DNA from: Penium margaritaceum
Lineage: Eukaryota; Streptophyta; Zygnematophyceae; Desmidiales; Peniaceae
Assembly (NCBI GenBank): GCA_023375785.1
Contig: SZWC01003862.1
Coordinates: forward strand, 115,532 to 179,531
Direction: 5' to 3'
Length of the DNA: 64,000 nt
This document shows, one piece after another, positions 31,931 through 43,581 of this stretch. The notes under the pieces were generated by a model. That model was given only the letters and a program-made list of their open reading frames with translations. It searched no databases and was not told the origin of the DNA. The first letter of the stretch is position 1, and the number at the start of each line of letters is the position of its first letter. A program made the translations under genes and the position numbers.

Positions 31931-32830
31931 ACATTCGGCCCAGAAAAACCTGACGTAGTGTGCCGGAGTCTGGCATCACTCTCATAACACTGGGGTCAGG
32001 GGCCATAGTACCTCCACTGTGCGTGGCCATGGCATAGGCCCAAGACAAAGGGCCAATGGTTACAGTGGACTCTGCAGAGTTGGCAGCAAGACGACGCTCG
32101 TGAGAGAAGAAGAGTGAGGCATGTGTCGTAGCCAGGCTGCACTTCAGTGAGCCCCTATGCACTGAGGCCCAAGGCCCTTGTACCGGGGTCCCCAGTGCGC
32201 ACGCTCCGAGTAGGACGTGGGCGGACACGTCCACCCTCACCTCGTTGGTATGGCTCTGGTGATGATGCAGCTGGGACGGGTGGTGGGTACTCATCAGACA
32301 CGGACAGGACTGGTGACGTGTCACGTGAAGCCGGTCCGTCGACTTGGTAGACGGAATACGGGGACGGCTCAGGTGACCTGACTGGTGACGCAAACTGCGC
32401 TGGGTGTACGGACGACACCAGTGACTCTGCTGGTGACATAGGTGGTGGGGACACGGACAACACTGGTAGTGCAACCTGTGACATAGGCTCTTGCATCAAA
32501 GGAGATGCAGGCAAGACAGGCAACGCAGTCAATGTGGGTGACGGAGATGACGTTGGCGTGCACGCTGGTGGATGGGCAGGACCAGTAGCGCCTAGTGTGG
32601 CTGGTGCAGTATCATCGGTCACCTCACCTCCCCTACACGCAAAATCGTGCCACATCCAGGGGAATGCACTTGTGGAGTGCCACCAGCGGGGAGGTCTCGG
32701 AAGGAGAGACGCTAAGAAAATAGGGCGTCCCGAGACTCAACAATGCGCCGACGACTGGGATTCCAGGACCGCCAGGCCTGGGAGCGTGAGGCCACGCCTA
32801 GGAACATGTAGACGCGGCCTTTAGGGGAAA
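31931..32830 (-). pseudogene. Copia-D integrase-RT linker
   Basis: A Pro/Ser/Val-rich stretch with short SPV-type repeats (SPVLSVSDEYPPPVP, LPVLSVSPPPMSP) in the position of the Copia-B minisatellite linker but without its 36-bp regularity. It is followed toward 32830 by the end of the integrase. Confidence 0.55.
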
Positions 32831-34290
32831 ACTTGGACCCTTACTCTTCTGGTGAAAACCAGACGTAGGCAAGGGACCCCCACACACACGCAAGTTGTAG
32901 GTTGGCACGACGTTTGTACCGCTGTTGGTATGTGTGTGTTCGGGAGGGGGCCATGAGGGATCTTGTTCTAGACCCATGTCATGTAGGCTATGCCCTTGAA
33001 GGCAAATGCTTCAGGCATGTCGCTGTCTACCCACATGGAGAAAACCGCATCCTCCATTGTGCGATTCCATCGCTCTGAGACGCCGTTCTGCTGTGGCGTG
33101 GCTGGGACGGAGAAGTTGTGAAACACTCCCATTGTGGTAAAGTAGCGGTCCAGATCTCCCATGAGCTCACCGCCTCAATCAGAGCGGAAGCTTTGGAGGG
33201 TATGTCCGGACTGGCATTCATCCATAACAAGCCACGTGCAAAAAGCTAATGTCACATTGCTTTTTAGACACAAACTCAAGACCCAACGCATGCGAGTGAA
33301 TTTGTGTGTGATCGTCAGGATGTATTGTTCTCTGTCATCATGGAATACAACGGGGAGGGGTCCTAGGAGATCAAAGTGAACCAACTCCAAGGGCTTGAGA
33401 GCCCGTGAGTCAGACAGAGGGTATTTGGCACAATACATTCGGGCTTGTGTGCATTGCAAGCAATTGGTCTTGGACGGCCCCTCAAAGGACGCTGCGTCAA
33501 GACCGAGCACAGGTTGGGTGCAAATGAGACGATCTACAACATCGAAGTGGACATGGCACAAGCGTTTAAAGAGTAGACGCTGATGCTCAGGCAAAAGAGT
33601 GCCTGTGACGAACACTCATGCAGTGGATGGTGCAGTGGTGTTGGTGGACATGGGGCAACCAGAGACGTGATACAAGTCCCCTCCTGCCTTGCCTCGGAGT
33701 ACCACTTCAGCAGTAGCACAAACGCAGGCAGTGGCATCCTCACTTGTGAATGTGACACTAAGTCCCATCAATGTACTGGTACGTCCAGACAGTAGGCTGA
33801 GTTCTAGACCAGTCACGTATAGCACGTTTGAAATGTAGAGCGGTCCAGATGGTCCATGGAATTGCACCGCACCTTCACAACAAAAGAGGAACCCCATGCC
33901 CAGCAGTCGTAAACACAGACTTCACAGAGCCCAGAGGACCAAGCACCACAAAATCACAGCGGAGACATGTCATGTGTTGGATGGCACCCGAACTTAGGAG
34001 TCAGGTGGTATCCGTCACACGCTCAGGCGACATGCCAACAGTGTAGATAGTGGACAGAGGTGGCTCAGCAGAAGACTGCTGAGCCGCACTGATAACACGT
34101 GTCTGGGACTCATGAAGCCATGACAGGTCATCGTGACCTAAGCACACTACGGCAAAGACGGTGGACAGACCAGCATCATCACGCGTGATGAATGATTCCA
34201 CAGACTCAACAGCGCACTGTACCCCACCGCCACCGTCCCGACTGCACGTCACGGACTAGACAAACCCAACCATGGGACCCCTCAGCTTAG
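32831..34290 (-). pseudogene. Copia-D integrase and protease segment
   Basis: Integrase blocks: VFVTGTLLPEHQRLLFKRLCHVHFDVVD, CLQCTQARMY, LELVHFDLLGPLPV, ILTITHKFTRMRWV, NFSVPATPQQNGVSERWNRTMEDAVFSM and MTWV. Further right is the protease C-terminal block GPLYISNVLYVTGLELSLLSG (33780-33860). Fossil with several breaks. Confidence 0.8.
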
Positions 34291-36080
34291 TCAATGCACT
34301 CACACCTCCCTGAGTGGTGAGCCAAAGAAGCTGGCGGAGCGTGGTTATATCGCAGGCCTGGGGCGCAAGCTGCTGCTCTAGAGGTGGCAGGTCTCTTGTG
34401 TTGGCTACAGCTGCATCAGCTCACTGTTAAAACTGCGTGTCAGCTGCTGCTGTGGTGTGTGCGGAGGCATGCTCACGCTGCTCTAGTACCCGTTGCAGAC
34501 CTTGCGCAATCTTCGTCTAGTTCTTAGGGAGCTTGCACTCTATGTAGCGGTGCACTCCCTCGAAGTTCTAACACTCCCATTGACGCTCCCTAGCCGGCTT
34601 CGAAGCAGCATGTTCCTTGCCCTCCTTAGCACCCCTCCCGTTGTTTTGTGCCTTCTTCCCTTGGACTGCTGTAGCTGAACCAGCTGTTGTTGCGGTAGTC
34701 ACCGTCGACCATGACGACGGGAGGAAGGGAGGGGAGAAGGCGTGCAATGCATTGACAGTCGTGACGGCTACAGCGGATGCACCATGGCGGGCTTCATTTG
34801 CTGCTCCAACTCCTGCCACGTGTAAGAAGTGTTGCGTCGCCCATGATAGGAGAAAACCTCTGTTGGCCATCTCCTTAAGGCTGCTCAGGTGGAAGTTGTC
34901 GAAAGCCTTGGCGTACTCATGCCCAATGCTGATCCTGATGGTGTTGAACGCCATCAGTCTGCCCGGCCCATGCTTCCCAAGGGCCCTGTAGAGCCTCATC
35001 ACTCGCCGCCAATAGTCGGCTGGTGTCTCATGTCCACTCTGGCGAAGGGAGTTGAAGTTTGACAGTTGCTGTGATATTGTTGCCATGGTCGCGCCCTCGA
35101 AGAGAGTAGTCGCCAGCTCCCAGGCGTCACGTGGGTCAGCACCAGCACCGGTGCAAGGATCTCCCAAGAAAGGTTTGAAGTTGAGGGTGTACTCCATGGG
35201 GACCGCCTTCAAGAGACCGTATGTGGTGCGGGCGGCGGTAGCGTCTGCTTGGGGTCTGTGATCTGGTACTGGATGGTGTAGTACGGATACACCTCCTCAC
35301 TGACCACCCACATACGGAACCGTGGTTCCCAAGTGCTGTAGCTATCCTCTTGCCAGTAAGTTGGGGGGTCGGTCTCAAACCACTTGGGTGGCTTTGTTGT
35401 CGACAGAGCTATAGGGACAACTTGTTCTGGCCACGGAGACGGGGGGTCATCCCTCAGCCCTAGACTCATTCGAATTGAGTGGTCCTCTAAGGAATTCGGG
35501 TCTTTAGTAACCTTGGACTGGTTGCTTGGGCCAGCTTTGCCGATTGGTACTGCTTGGCGTGCCGAGCGGGTTTGACACCGTTTGCCTAACTGTGCGAGGC
35601 ATACGCATTGCATGCCTTCCTCACCTTGGGAATCTTCATCCGACTGTGGAAGGTTGTCAGATGGATTGGCATCGAACGCTCCTAACGCTACATCGACGTC
35701 AGCTGCAACTACACTCTCGACTGTCATCTTGCCCTTGCGCAGGGCATCACAAAGTAGCTTCTATGGTCGCTCGTGCTATTACAGCTACTGCTGCTACTGC
35801 CATTAGTGCTGTGGCTTGACTGCATCCTGAAACAACTTGAATAAATCAGCCACCTCTTTAGCATGTTGGGCCTGTTGCTCACGCAGCTCACGCAAACCGC
35901 GCGCCAATGAGCCAGGGCTAGACGGGGACTCGTCCCGTGTCGTACCCAGTGTGCCGCCACTCATAGCAAAGGTGGCAATGCCCGCGTCCATAGTGGAGCT
36001 GGAAATTCCAACTCCGATGGGTGCGTCCTTGGGCATGGTGTTGTGGTAGCGCAGGTGTGCACCACTGGTGCTCACAATGC
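34291..36080 (-). pseudogene. Copia-D gag region
   Basis: Shows an N-terminal acidic part (35803-36075), then a gag core with TDPPTYWQEDSYSTWEPRFRMW, YTLNFKPFLGDPCTGAGADPRDAWELATTLFEGATMATISQQL and a helix-rich block (34800-35100). It resembles the Copia-A and Copia-E gags in layout. A knuckle remnant would lie near 34550. Fossil. Confidence 0.7.
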
Positions 36081-36941
36081 CGTTGAGTGGTGAACACTGC
36101 CGAAACGAATTTCAACAACGTTCACCCCACCCGAGCGGACGTGGATTATGTGATGGGGCCTTTTACTATGTGAAGGCCTCCACTGATGAACCCCCCCTCC
36201 CCACGCTGCCAAATAGTTTAGGAAGCGTTTCCCCTGCCCCAGTGGGCGTGGGAAACATGACGAGACCTGTTTCAGCCTAGAGATCGACGTTGGACCCCCC
36301 CTCCCCCGACGCTACTGAAAAAACTTCAGAAGCGTTTCTCTCGTCCAAGTGGGCAAGGGAAATCAGGGAGAGGCTGTGAGGTAGTCTGTGTACCTGAACC
36401 ACCACCACCCAACCCAAGGAGAAAGGCGAACCAAGCCGGAAGGAGAAGGGGTAGACCAGAGGGGACCCAATGGCTGCTGCTGCCGCCACTGCTGCTGTTG
36501 CTGCTGCTGTTGTTACTACTTCTGCCGCAACCTGCTGCATGCCTTTGCCGCTAGAGTTGCTGCTTCGCGGAGCTACCAACGATGCTACTGCTGTGCCACT
36601 GGGGCTACTACATGCTTCTGTGGCTGTGGCTAAGCAGCCATCGCTGGTTCCTCTGACGGCGGTTGCGGCCGCTAACTGATACTGCAGCGTGCTGCTATCG
36701 CTGTTGTAGCTGCTCTGCACGGCCGTAGGTAGGGCTACTATGGCTTGGCCAATGCATCCAAGCCAATGGCGTCTTTGCTCGCAGCTGCCGCTACTTGCCA
36801 CTGCCTCACGTTGTTGCACGCTGCTACTTCGCGACTACTGTCGCTGCAGTTGCTGCCGTTGCTAACCCGCGTAACTGCAAATCTTCCCTCCCACGAACTT
36901 TCCACGTCTCTCACGCGGGACGTGACAAGCTTTGGCTCATT
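36081..36941 (-). other. Copia-D leader, partly GCT-rich
   Basis: Untranslated leader. The right part (about 36465-36870) is rich in GCT/TGC triplets as in Copia-A and Copia-B. I do not see a clear TGACGTCA cluster here. Confidence 0.6.
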
Positions 36942-36954
36942 GGCTCTGATACCA
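36942..36954 (-). other. Primer-binding site of Copia-D (initiator Met tRNA)
   Basis: The minus strand reads TGGTATCAGAGCC, the standard Copia priming site, and marks the inner end of the LTR on its right. Confidence 0.88.
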
Positions 36955-37314
36955 AAACAGAAACCCCTCGTCCTTCTTCCCTAACACTATTGTGTGGAGC
37001 AATACACTATGGTCAGAACGCAATTGATCTCGTCCAAAATGGACAAGTGTACAAGGAGTATACGTAAAAAACGTGGAGAGGAGAATAAGTGACATACGGG
37101 GTGAAAATCGCTAGTCTAGTCCACCCGTCCGCTGATGAGAGAGATCTCGCCGGCGCTCGAAAAACAATCTCATGGGTGAATCTATCCCATGTCACAATCT
37201 GCCCACAACCTGAGTTTCGGCCTATCCAGTGCCCGTCTAAACTAACACAATCTCACAAGCAAGACTAAACCAGCTCATCAAGGTATTGCAGTTTACAGAC
37301 AAGCAAGCACAACA
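36955..37314 (-). repeat. 5' LTR of Copia-D
   Basis: About 360 bp between the primer-binding site and a TGTTGTGCTTGC start on the minus strand at 37314. There the RNase H end of Copia-E begins. No second LTR copy is in the window, so the outer edge is an inference. Confidence 0.55.
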
Positions 37315-37329
37315 GTGGACTATCTTGAG

Positions 37330-38690
37330 GCCAGATGTGAGCTCTCCAAGAGGGGATTGGTGACGACGTGAGTGTGTCCACAGACTTTGCGCCAGCTGTC
37401 GGACTCGCGTCTGCTCCCCCAGTCTCCCATACTCTCTACCTCCTCAAGGATCTGCATGGCAACGGACGTGAGCCTAGAGGTTACAGTAAGGACACAACAA
37501 GAGGTACCACCGATCAGGAACACGTGGCCGGGGCGACTGCGTCCGTCTGGACTCCAGGCCCAGTCGCTATCGGTGTAGCCGTCAAGAACCACCAAACACT
37601 ACCGGCGAAAGCAAAGTCCAAGGTATGATGTGGAGACCATGTACCGCAGCACTTGTACAGCCACGATAAGGGCTCTAGCTCATGGAGCCTACGAAAAGTG
37701 TCCAAGGGGGTTGACGGTAAAGGAGATGTTGGGGCGTGTGGTAGTGGCCAGGTACATCATAGATTCGATAAGAAGGAGGTACAAGGTCACGTCCATGGCC
37801 TCCCCCAGTTGTGTAAGATTGTCCACCTTTAGGGCATCCTACCCGTCAGGTGTGAGAGGTATGGAGGCTGTGAGCACTGCCCCAAGGAGATCAATGATCC
37901 GCTCCCCCACAACAGGTGCATATCGGGCCTGTTGTAGTAGGAGTGTTAGACGTTTGTGGTCTCGCACGATCTCCATGCCATAAAACAATGCTGTAGGACC
38001 GAGATCCTTTATCTTATAGGAAGATTGGAGGTCCGTCCTGGCCTCCTTCACGGCCTCCATAAAGGGAGAAGTCGCAAGGAGGTCGTCCACATAGACTAGG
38101 AGGGCGGTGAACTGCTCAGGTAGTGTGTCAGATAAAAAGATAGGGATCTGCCTTGCTTTGTACATATCCCACGCGAGTCAGGGTGCCTGTGATCTCCTGG
38201 TTCCAACACCGGGAATACTGCTTGAGGCCATACAAGGACTTGCACAAGCGCTAGACCTTGTCACCGTCCTCAAAGCCTGGTGGCTGGACTATGTAGATCT
38301 CCTCATCCAGAGAGCCATGGAGGAATGCATTGTTCACAGCCATCTGGTGTAGATCCTAATCATGCTGAGCCATCACACCAAACAAAGCGGGAGCTGAGGT
38401 AATGCGACCGACTGGGCCAAAGGTGTCAGTGTAATCGATGCCATTGATCCAGGAATACCCCTTGACAACGAAGTGGGCCTTGTGGCATTCTTGTGAACCA
38501 TCCGGCTTTACTTTCTTGTGAAAGACCCACTTGACCTGAATAGCCTTCCTCCCGGTTGGAATGTCGACTAGCTTGTAAACTCTGTGCTCTTGGATGGCAG
38601 GAAGTTCATCCTCGCAGGCAATGCGCCAGGCATCTGCGTCCTCTGATGAGAGAGCCTCCCTCAGTGTGCCCGAATTACGTGCCATTGAGG
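37330..38690 (-). pseudogene. Copia-E reverse transcriptase and RNase H segment
   Basis: RT blocks WRIACEDELPAIQEHRVYKLV, IQVKWVFHKKVKPDGS, GIDYTDTFGPVGRI and LLVYVDDLLATSPF (near 38085-38100), then KIKDLGPTALFYGMEI. RNase H follows with YTDSDWAWSPDGRSRPGHVFL (37500-37590). Fossil with several breaks. Confidence 0.82.
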
Positions 38691-40470
38691 GAGAGCTCTA
38701 TGTGGCATGTGCGCATGCCTCAGCGCTAGGCTGCACGACCACAAGATCAGCTGCTGCATTACAAGCGATGCGAAACTCGCGAGTGACCAAATCGTGCTCG
38801 ACAGGGCACAATAGATACACCTCTGTGTGATCTGTGCGGACACTGAGGCCTATGGCATTTGTGCAGGGGTCACCACTTACAATAGTGTCAGTGGAGCGCC
38901 TAGGTGCGGGACTTGACGCTCATTGGACATCAGAGACCAATGGTCAAAGATGACCACCGGGCTCACGGGAATATCCTAGGCTTGTAGAGCTCACCTCAAG
39001 CTCAGAGACAGGCACGACCACAGCTAGTGATGATTGAAACTGAGGAGCAGGTGATGCAGTGTGCGGAGATGCTCGTGAAGTGGCAGGGGACGCAGGGCTG
39101 GGTGTGAGTGAGGCAACAGGTGTAGGAGTAGAGGCGGGCTCACGCATAGAGGCAGGAGTCCTGGTGGGCATGGGTACAAAATCATGTGTGCCTATGGGTA
39201 CGAAGGAACATGGGTAGAAACGGGCTGAGCAAGAGAGATCTCTCGACCGACAGCTATGATCGCTCGGTCATCAAGGGCTAGAGACCAAGAAGGGGAGATG
39301 GATCAAACGGACACATCTGTTGGACGAGACATGCTCACAGACACAGACTCCCCCATCCGTCAAGAAGCCTCAAACATAGGAATGTGTGTGACGGCCATCG
39401 ACATGATGGTGGCAAGGTCACATTGGGTGAGAGACACAAAGAAGAGAGCATCGCAAGACTCAACGATGCGACGACGAGTGGGATCCCAAAAGCGCCAGGC
39501 CATGGGGAGATGTCCACAAAGGCACACAATCGACCCCGCGGGAAGACCTTGGATCTTTACTGGTCCTCGCTGTACCACACACAAGCCACGGAGCCCTAAA
39601 CATGAGCGAGGGGAAGATCGGCATGATGGCCAAACCAGAGCTCGTACAATGTGACGTGGTCCGGAAGGGGACCATGCGGGAGGCGGTTCTAGACCCACGT
39701 CATGCAGACGAATCCTTCAAACACAAAGGACTAAGGCAAACCACACTCGAACTGCATACCGCGAACCGCATCCTCCATGGTGCGGTTCTTGTGCTTAGAG
39801 GCACCGTTTTGCTAAGGAGTAGCAGGAGCGGAGACCTCGTAAAAACACCGTGCTCCGTAAAGAAACTATCCATCTAGCAAAGAAACTCACCACCACGATC
39901 CAAGCAGAACGTGTATAACGTGTGGCGGGAGTGATGCTTAGCCATCACTAGCCAAAGGCGAACTGCGAGAGCAGCCTCGCTCTTTTGGCGCAAGCTATAG
40001 ACCCACAGCATCTGGGTGGAGTCGTTGGTCAGGGTCAGGATGTATTGGCCCCGATCGAACAAAGACTCAGTGGGGAGAGGACCGAGAAGGTGCAAATGGA
40101 CCAACTCAAAGGGGCAAAATGCTCAAGAGCGGGAGTCAGGATGAGTGCAATGATGCATCTTACCCTCAGCGCAAAAAAGATAGTCAGTCTGGGGTGGCCT
40201 CTTGAAGGAGGCCGCGTCAAGAACGAGTGCGGGCTATGTCTAAATGAGCTTAGACACAATGTCTGAGCCCACGTGACACAGGCGGCAATGCAACAATTGC
40301 TGGTGCTCAGCAGAGAGAACACTAGTGAAAAACACACGAGCAGAAGGAGAAGGAGAGCGAGGAGAATGAGATGTTTGAGGAACGCGATACAAATCATCCA
40401 CAACAGAGGCGGGAAGAACAATGGCATGAGTATCAACAGCAGTCACAGTTGTAGAGTCTGGAGTGTGCTC
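38691..40470 (-). pseudogene. Copia-E linker and integrase segment
   Basis: The linker (38840-39330) encodes a Pro/Thr/Ser-rich tract (TRTPASMREPASTPTPVASL). The integrase (about 39360-40440) shows RVFFTSVLSAEHQQLLHCRLCHVGSDIVSKLI, MVHLHLLGPLPTESLFDRGQYILTLTNDSTQMLWV, LDRGGEFLC and the C-terminal part. The GAG-pre-integrase block closely matches Copia-H. Confidence 0.78.
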
Positions 40471-42114
40471 CTCAAAGAGTCACATCAATATGCAGGAACA
40501 AACAGAAAGTAGGCTGAGCTTAAGATTAGGCACAAAAAGCAACTTGGAGAGATACAAGGGGCCAGACTGACCATCAAAGCACACAACCCCAACACCGTGG
40601 ACCGGTAGTGTCTTACCCGAGCCTGTGCGAATGGAGTGAACAGACGCAAAAGGACCGAGGATAACAAAATCACTACGACGACATGACATGTGGTGAGCGG
40701 CACCGGAAGCAATGATCCAGGTGCTACCGGAATCACCACTGGAGATTGTCACTGCGCAACGGGTAATGGAATACTCGGCCTCAGACGGATGCTCAGCAAT
40801 AGGCGAGGAGGAACGACGAAGGGCATGAAGGTGGGAGTCAAGAATCCAAATCAGTATTGTCAAGTCCATCATCATCACATGCCAGCTGTGCCCCTCCCCA
40901 CACGAGTCATCACAAGTGACAAGAACGAATAAAAAAACAATCTGTGAACCAACCGGCTGTGACAACACACTCACACCTCCCTCAAAGCGAAGCGCTAGAA
41001 GGTGATGGAGCTCGGCTGGAGAAAGAGGTGATGCACCCAAGGAATAATCTGGAGGGAGATGGAGAAGGGCTCAAGAACGGTGCTACTGTACCCCAAGAAG
41101 ATGTGCGTGTGCTCAAGGCAAACGCCGAGCATCATCGTGCGGAGCGCCCACAGCTGTGTACCTCCGGAGGTTACAAGGCGCGTGTAGATGCGCATGGCCC
41201 GCCGCTCGTAATCTGATGCGGGCATAGCGAGTCTCTGACAAAGGGAGTGAAAGGCGCGAATGTGAGCCGCAAGGGTGGCATGCGTCTGTGGAGCAAGCCG
41301 GGACAATGCAAGGTCGTAGCCTCAACGTGGGTGAGCACCCTTGCCTATGCAGGCCTCTCCAAGAAAAGGGCGAAGGTCCACGACAGTCTCGCGCGACAAT
41401 GTGTAAAGGAGTATGTGCATCGCCGTGGCCGCTGTTAGCACCTGAGCGCGATCTGTAATCTGATAAGGACATTGGTAGGAAGGCCATAACCCCTTATGAG
41501 GTGGCCCAGACCTGGAAGAGAATCTCCCAGCAGTCAAAGTCGTCCTTGTTGACATACCATGGGGACGGTGTCTTGAAGTCCTTGGATTACCGGTCCGTAG
41601 GAAGGGCAACCGCAGGCCGAGAAGGAAGAGGAATGGGGAAGATAGCGGGACGAGGAAAAGTGCTAGGGATGATCTATGGGAGACGGGAAACGAATGTCTC
41701 TGGAGGCCGGGAACTTGTCTGAAGCTGGTGGAGACGCTCCTGAAGCAGGCGAATCTCACTCACGTGTGCGTCATCCTCCATGCCTGGCATGTCAAGGTCC
41801 TCATCCCAAGGATCAAGTGATGGCTGGTCGAGTCCTGCTCCTGACATCGGTGTGTGTGCTGACTGCTGTGCAGAAGGTATGGCACCGCCGACTCCCTAGA
41901 AGGTCTGCTGTGGAGTCGTGGACTGTCCACGAAGGAGCTTAGTGAGCGCACAGATGTCATCAGTCTGTTGCTGCTACAAACAACGTTTCTCATCATGCAA
42001 ACTCCGCAGGATCTCAATTGCCTGCGAGCGTGGGCTCAGGATCCCTAAGGAGGAGGATGAGGGGTCTATTGGCCCTTTGCCCTTGTCACCAGCCGGAGCG
42101 ATGCCAGCGCTCAT
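40471..42114 (-). pseudogene. Copia-E gag and protease segment
   Basis: The protease region (40480-40760) contains GSTWIIASGAAHHMSCRRSDFVILGP and a GPLYLSKLLFVPNLKLSLLSV block. The gag extends to a start near 42114, chosen because the opening matches Copia-A and Copia-H. The gag core near 41000-41310 shows THATLAAHIRAFHSLCQRLAMPASDYERRAMRIYTRL. Fossil. Confidence 0.72.
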
Positions 42115-42854
42115 TATGGGCCGGGATGTCAAGCTGATCAAATTGCATAACCGTAAGCATTCATCGAGGATTTGCAGCACTGGTAACACATGATGTTTCA
42201 GCAAAAAAAATGGCGAAGTGTTGGTGCTGATTTCATCACTTACAGCGATGACGTCAGCATGAAGGTTGTCCTAATGAAGCGAAAACTGGAGTGATTATGA
42301 GCCAAAGGATGCTGACTGCAATGGTGGTGGTTTTGTGCAAAAAAGCATTAAAAAAAGTACAAAATGTCACCGTTCTCTTTTCAACCCAAAGTCTTGAGAA
42401 AATCTAGATCTGAGAGGTTTGTTTCATTTGCTTGAGCGTACATGGCATGAAATGAGGCGGGAGTGCAAGCCATGGATAGGGTTTTGCAAGAGCTTTCTAA
42501 CGAGCCCTTACATGCCAAAAATGATGGTCAAATGGGGCAGTTGTATGCTCTCACGTCCGGGGAGGGTGGCATGTCCGACCTGAGTGAAGCTTTTGGGACC
42601 CTTCACAGACTCTTCTCAACATCTCATGCCTCAACTGCTGCTGGAGAGGGTTTGGAAATCCTTGGTTGCCCCGTGGTGGTGTTGTGGTGATGCGGTAGCA
42701 AGGGTGTCTCCGTTGCTACAATCTGTTGCGACGGATCACCGTGGGGTGGTGGGTCCTCCAAGGACCGTGGCTTTAGCTGTGGCTCTCACTGCTACTGCCA
42801 TTGCTGTGTCTCTGTTGCGCATCTTAGCAAGGGATGCCTCGCTGCTATGATACC
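42115..42854 (-). other. Copia-E leader with weak primer-binding site
   Basis: A leader with one clear ATGACGTCAGCA element (42248-42259), a weaker copy near 42226-42238, and a stretch richer in GCT triplets at 42770-42830. At 42842-42854 a diverged match to the initiator-Met primer-binding site adjoins a TG-starting LTR. Confidence 0.5.
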
Positions 42855-43184
42855 TGAGATTCTTACGGCAAATCTATGGCAACTAGTCTTCCTTAAAATG
42901 ATGCACAAACTGCTAGGCTAGGGTTGGGTTTGCCGCCATGGGGGTTCGCGCACAGAAAAATGTACAAGTGTCGGGGGGGAGCGAGCAAGAGCTCACTCAG
43001 GTGAGTCTCGCTAGTCGAGACCCACCCAGCGGGCCAGCGAGCGAGGCTTGCCGGCACGCACACTAGGCACGAGGAAAAATCGCCCTCATGCACCGAAAAA
43101 GGGCTAGTCCGCTAGTCCGCACCTTGCCCTGCACATGCAAGCACAACCTAGGTCACTGTTTTTAGCAAGACTAATCTAGGTTCC
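42855..43184 (-). repeat. Probable 5' LTR of Copia-E
   Basis: The inner edge is placed at TGAGATTC next to the primer-binding-site-like sequence. The outer edge is only bounded by the Copia-F LTR start at 43185. There is no second copy to confirm it. Confidence 0.4.
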
Positions 43185-43438
43185 TGTCACGGACTACAAG
43201 TAATGACCCATGGAAATAGCGAAAGACAAATGCAGGTCGTAAAGAGGTAGCGAGGTAGTGCGCCAGAACTGATTGATGGAGGAAGAAGGGGGTCATGCTA
43301 GCAGGGTGGAGGCGACCACGCGTGCGGGACGGAGAAGTCGCAAGCCGTCACCGTGCGTCGCCTCCACTCTCTACTCCAGTATTCCCTGCACACTCACGGC
43401 CATCCACAAGAAGACACATGTACACTGAGAGATGAACA
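43185..43438 (-). repeat. 3' LTR of Copia-F
   Basis: The minus strand starts TGTTCATCTCTCAG directly after the purine-rich CCAAGGGGGCG (43439-43449) and ends in ...CA at 43185. No second copy is in the window, so length rests on the end dinucleotides. Confidence 0.5.
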
Positions 43439-43581
43439 CGCCCCCTTGGACGGGAGTGCGGCAGGCATGCAGCCAAGATGTTAAAGTTGAAGTAGGAGGG
43501 AGGAGGACGGAAGTGCCTTCGTGAGGAAGTCTGCTAGTTGGGCTTGACCACTGATAGCACGCACTTCGATTGTCCCAGTCT

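Larger units (their letters stand above)
31373..37314 (-). mobile_element. Copia-D: Ty1/Copia element lacking its 3' part
   Basis: Right to left: 5' LTR (about 36955-37314), initiator-Met primer-binding site, GCT-rich leader, gag, protease, integrase, Ser/Pro-rich linker and part of RT. RNase H and the 3' LTR are absent; the sequence stops at the Copia-C LTR near a contig join. Broken, with roughly ten breaks. Related to Copia-A, -E and -H in the protease-integrase region. Confidence 0.82.
37315..43184 (-). mobile_element. Copia-E: Ty1/Copia element without 3' LTR
   Basis: Sense order: LTR (about 42855-43184), weak primer-binding site, leader, gag, protease, integrase, linker, RT and RNase H. 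The left end meets the Copia-D LTR, suggesting that Copia-D inserted at or beside the 3' end. The gag is the same type as Copia-A and Copia-H. Broken, about ten or more breaks; moderately old by its decay. Confidence 0.82.
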
